From assembly GCF_900103545.1 (NCBI RefSeq), contig NZ_FNHH01000014.1:1-64000 (forward strand): 64,000 nucleotides of DNA. Direction: 5' to 3'. Source of the stretch: Daejeonella rubra. GTDB lineage: Bacteria; Bacteroidota; Bacteroidia; Sphingobacteriales; Sphingobacteriaceae. Numbering within the stretch: position 1 is the stretch's first letter; each line of letters begins with the position of its first letter. The notes under the pieces were generated by a model. It searched no databases and had not been told where the DNA came from. It saw only the letters and a list, made by a program, of their open reading frames with translations. Below, piece after piece: positions 62,427 to 64,000 of this stretch. The translations under genes and the position numbers were made by a program.

Positions 62427-63275
62427 TTAGTTTAAATTCAGGAAGTTGCGGGGATTGACCGGCTTTCCATTTTTACGTACTTCATAATGGAGATGATTTC
62501 CTGTGGAGTGCCCGGTTGAACCAACCTGCCCAATAACCTGACCAGTGTTCACCATTTGTCCTTCCTTAACATTGATCTTTGATAAATGTCCGTATAAAGT
62601 TTCAAGATTATTTTTGTGACGGATTCGAATGCATTTTCCATAGCCCTGAAACCAGCCGGCAAGGATTACTTTTCCATCGGCAGTACTTTTTACTGCATCT
62701 CCTCTTCTGCCTTTGAAATCAAGACCAGAGTGGAACTCAACCCTTCCTCTTCTAACCGGATCACTGCGATAGCCAAAGGTTGAATTAATAATATAATTAC
62801 CAGGGTAGCCTATTGGAGTAAAAGCTACCCCCATAAGTATCTCTTTTAGTCGGTCGTCATATAAAGCATAGGTCTCTTCTAAACTGAGCTCATCAACAGC
62901 CTGGTCATTTCCACCTATATTGCTAACTGCAAATCCTTTTATACCTCTTTTTTTGAGGTATTCATTGATCTTTTTAAGTTTATTTTCAATGTTCTGAATG
63001 TAGTTTCGTGCTTGCACGGTGTCGGTAGGTGCAGGAATCTGACCTTTTAAGCGTGCGATCTCTCTGCTATAGGCGAGCTTTTCTTTTTTGTTCTTACTTA
63101 TCTCCAACGAAAGAAAAACGATTGTGCCTGCAAGTAATAATATGGTAATTCCAATTGAAAATGCATAGTGTCTTAATCTGTTGATATGTTTTGTTTTAAC
63201 ACGCAAAGATTTGGTTTCTCCTTTATTAGAACCAACAATTAAAACTGTACTGAAATCTGATTTTGAAAATATCAT
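62427..63275 (-). CDS. Membrane-anchored M23 peptidoglycan endopeptidase
   Basis: 282 residues. One N-terminal membrane helix (HYAFSIGITILLLAGTIVFL, about 33-52) is followed by a coiled-coil stretch (LEISKNKKEKLAYSREIARL and IQNIENKLKKINEYLKKRG, to about 120) and the LytM domain with zinc ligands in FHSGLDFKGRRGD (H-x3-D) and HLHYEV (H-x-H). It cuts peptide cross-bridges in the cell wall. The cytoplasmic N-tail is the likely contact to the bactofilin encoded right after it. First gene of the two-gene operon, divergent from the actin-like gene. Confidence 0.93.
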   Translation of the reverse strand: MIFSKSDFSTVLIVGSNKGETKSLRVKTKHINRLRHYAFSIGITILLLAGTIVFLSLEISKNKKEKLAYSREIARLKGQIPAPTDTVQARNYIQNIENKLKKINEYLKKRGIKGFAVSNIGGNDQAVDELSLEETYALYDDRLKEILMGVAFTPIGYPGNYIINSTFGYRSDPVRRGRVEFHSGLDFKGRRGDAVKSTADGKVILAGWFQGYGKCIRIRHKNNLETLYGHLSKINVKEGQMVNTGQVIGQVGSTGHSTGNHLHYEVRKNGKPVNPRNFLNLN

Positions 63276-63433
63276 TGATGTTAATATTTTAAAATTATTC
63301 TTTCGGGAAGAGTCTTTGAATTAGAAGGCTATGTTACATTTTTTTATTGTTTTTTTAAAACATTTTATCATTTTAATTGTATGTTTAACTTAAATCGATG
63401 ATAATAGCCTTTTTTAGAATGAATTTATTATTT

Positions 63434-63450
63434 TGCCAATTCTCTTGGCA
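63434..63450. promoter_or_regulatory. TGCCAA-N5-TTGGCA palindrome in the divergent spacer
   Basis: Perfect 6-base inverted repeat with a five-base centre, lying between the M23 peptidase and the actin-like gene starts. It could be an operator serving either promoter; no regulator known. The remaining spacer (63276-63554) is very AT-rich. Confidence 0.25.
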
Positions 63451-63554
63451 GGTATAAATTTTAATATCCGGTTAATAAATTATTTTTAATTCTGCCTTGA
63501 ATACAAAAAATAGAAATTTAATTAACGAATATATAAACTCTAATAAAAAATAGA

Positions 63555-64000
63555 ATGTTTGCAATCCAGTCGTTTTCCAGCTTAATTGAAAATAGTAACG
63601 CTAACTTAAGCAACACCTCGAAAGACCTTTTAAATGGTTTGAAGATTTTCCATGAAAGCCAGTGGTATATCTGTGGGAATTTAGCTTTAAACGAAGGCCA
63701 GCTGCCTCATAAATTCATAAATTCATCACCCTCTGATCTGGATTATCAATTGCTTGTAAAAGCAGCCTTGTTGTTGGTTGCTGATTCTGTTGAGCAGCCT
63801 CTGACTGTTACCACAGGATTCCCTTATTCAACCTATAGAATTTACAAGGATATGGCAACAGATTTTCTGAAGAAGACCCATATCATTGAGTACGATGCAT
63901 CCACTTTTAGCGGGAGCAGTAAGAAATCTGTAATATTAGATGTACAGAATGTTGAGGTAATTCCTGAAATCGTAGGATGTACTATTGCACTTAGAAAAGG
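63555..64000 (+). CDS. Actin-ATPase-like protein, N-terminal part (cut by window end)
   Basis: 148 codons are present, open to the window edge. From ATG 63555 the protein starts MFAIQSFSSLIENSNANLSN; an in-frame stop 21 bases upstream rules out a longer form. The order WYICGNLALNEGQLP, DLDYQLLVKAALLLVAD, PLTVTTGFPYSTYRIYKDM and VQNVEVIPEIVGC resembles the ParM/Alp7A-like actin ATPases (W-Y-V-G-E-L-A, VTGLP, V-IP-x-x-G). The first phosphate loop (DxGxxxTK near the N-terminus) that such proteins usually carry is not seen. The gene diverges from the bactofilin operon, hinting at a joint cytoskeletal role. Without the C-terminal half the family remains tentative. Confidence 0.5.
   Translation, partial: MFAIQSFSSLIENSNANLSNTSKDLLNGLKIFHESQWYICGNLALNEGQLPHKFINSSPSDLDYQLLVKAALLLVADSVEQPLTVTTGFPYSTYRIYKDMATDFLKKTHIIEYDASTFSGSSKKSVILDVQNVEVIPEIVGCTIALRK

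Overview
The window looks like a chromosomal segment of a Bacteroidota bacterium, most likely a Sphingobacteriaceae member close to Pedobacter. The support is three SusC/SusD outer-membrane pairs, each with its own ECF sigma factor and FecR-type anti-sigma factor, a T9SS type B (CHU_C) sorting domain, PafA-type phosphatase, AT-rich spacers, TAnnTTTG-type -7 elements and few Shine-Dalgarno sites. No rRNA, tRNA or CRISPR array was seen.

Left part (1-13.8 kb) is chromosomal background: an SMP-30-like lipoprotein, a large T9SS-exported beta-propeller protein, proline biosynthesis (proB-proA), an overlapping HipA-like kinase/DUF3037 pair, a multi-PAS sensor protein, a tandem ABC ATPase, and a RAYT (REP-associated tyrosine transposase). 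Nine copies of one GC-rich REP-like palindrome lie in the spacers of this part, four of them directly around the RAYT gene.

Middle part (13.8-36.8 kb) carries two transport loci. Locus 1 (plus strand) reads MFS transporter, Tat-exported beta-helix protein, ECF sigma, FecR, SusC, SusD, and two Tat-exported AGE-family epimerase-like proteins. A secreted amidohydrolase and a potassium channel follow on the minus strand. Locus 2 (minus strand) is FecR, SusC, SusD with its sigma gene divergent at 36.2 kb. After it come a PPC-domain lipoprotein and the decayed tail of a second sigma gene.

Right part (38-60 kb) is a long minus-strand set headed by locus 3 (sigma, FecR, SusC, SusD at 59.9-53 kb). 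It continues with a heme-bearing sorbosone dehydrogenase-like lipoprotein, a CBM9 protein, a lactonase, a fuconolactonase-type amidohydrolase, two PQQ-type dehydrogenases with built-in cytochrome c domains, a DUF4380 lipoprotein, a DUF5009 acyltransferase-like membrane protein, a second sorbosone dehydrogenase-like protein and a deacetylase-type amidohydrolase. Read together these suggest oxidation of a sugar in the periplasm to lactone and then acid; the substrate is not evident. The end of the window (60-64 kb) holds a PafA-type alkaline phosphatase, an M23 peptidase-bactofilin operon and, divergent from it, the start of an actin-ATPase-like gene cut by the window edge.

The most interesting signal is shared by all three SusCD loci. 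The fecR-susC spacer of each carries a related GC-rich hairpin whose U-rich tail and G-U pairs fit an RNA made from the strand opposite to the operon. This suggests a set of antisense leader RNAs comparable to the cis-encoded PUL sRNAs of Bacteroides. Second in interest are the sigma-factor remnant at 38 kb, the REP/RAYT family, and the HipA-like/DUF3037 pair.
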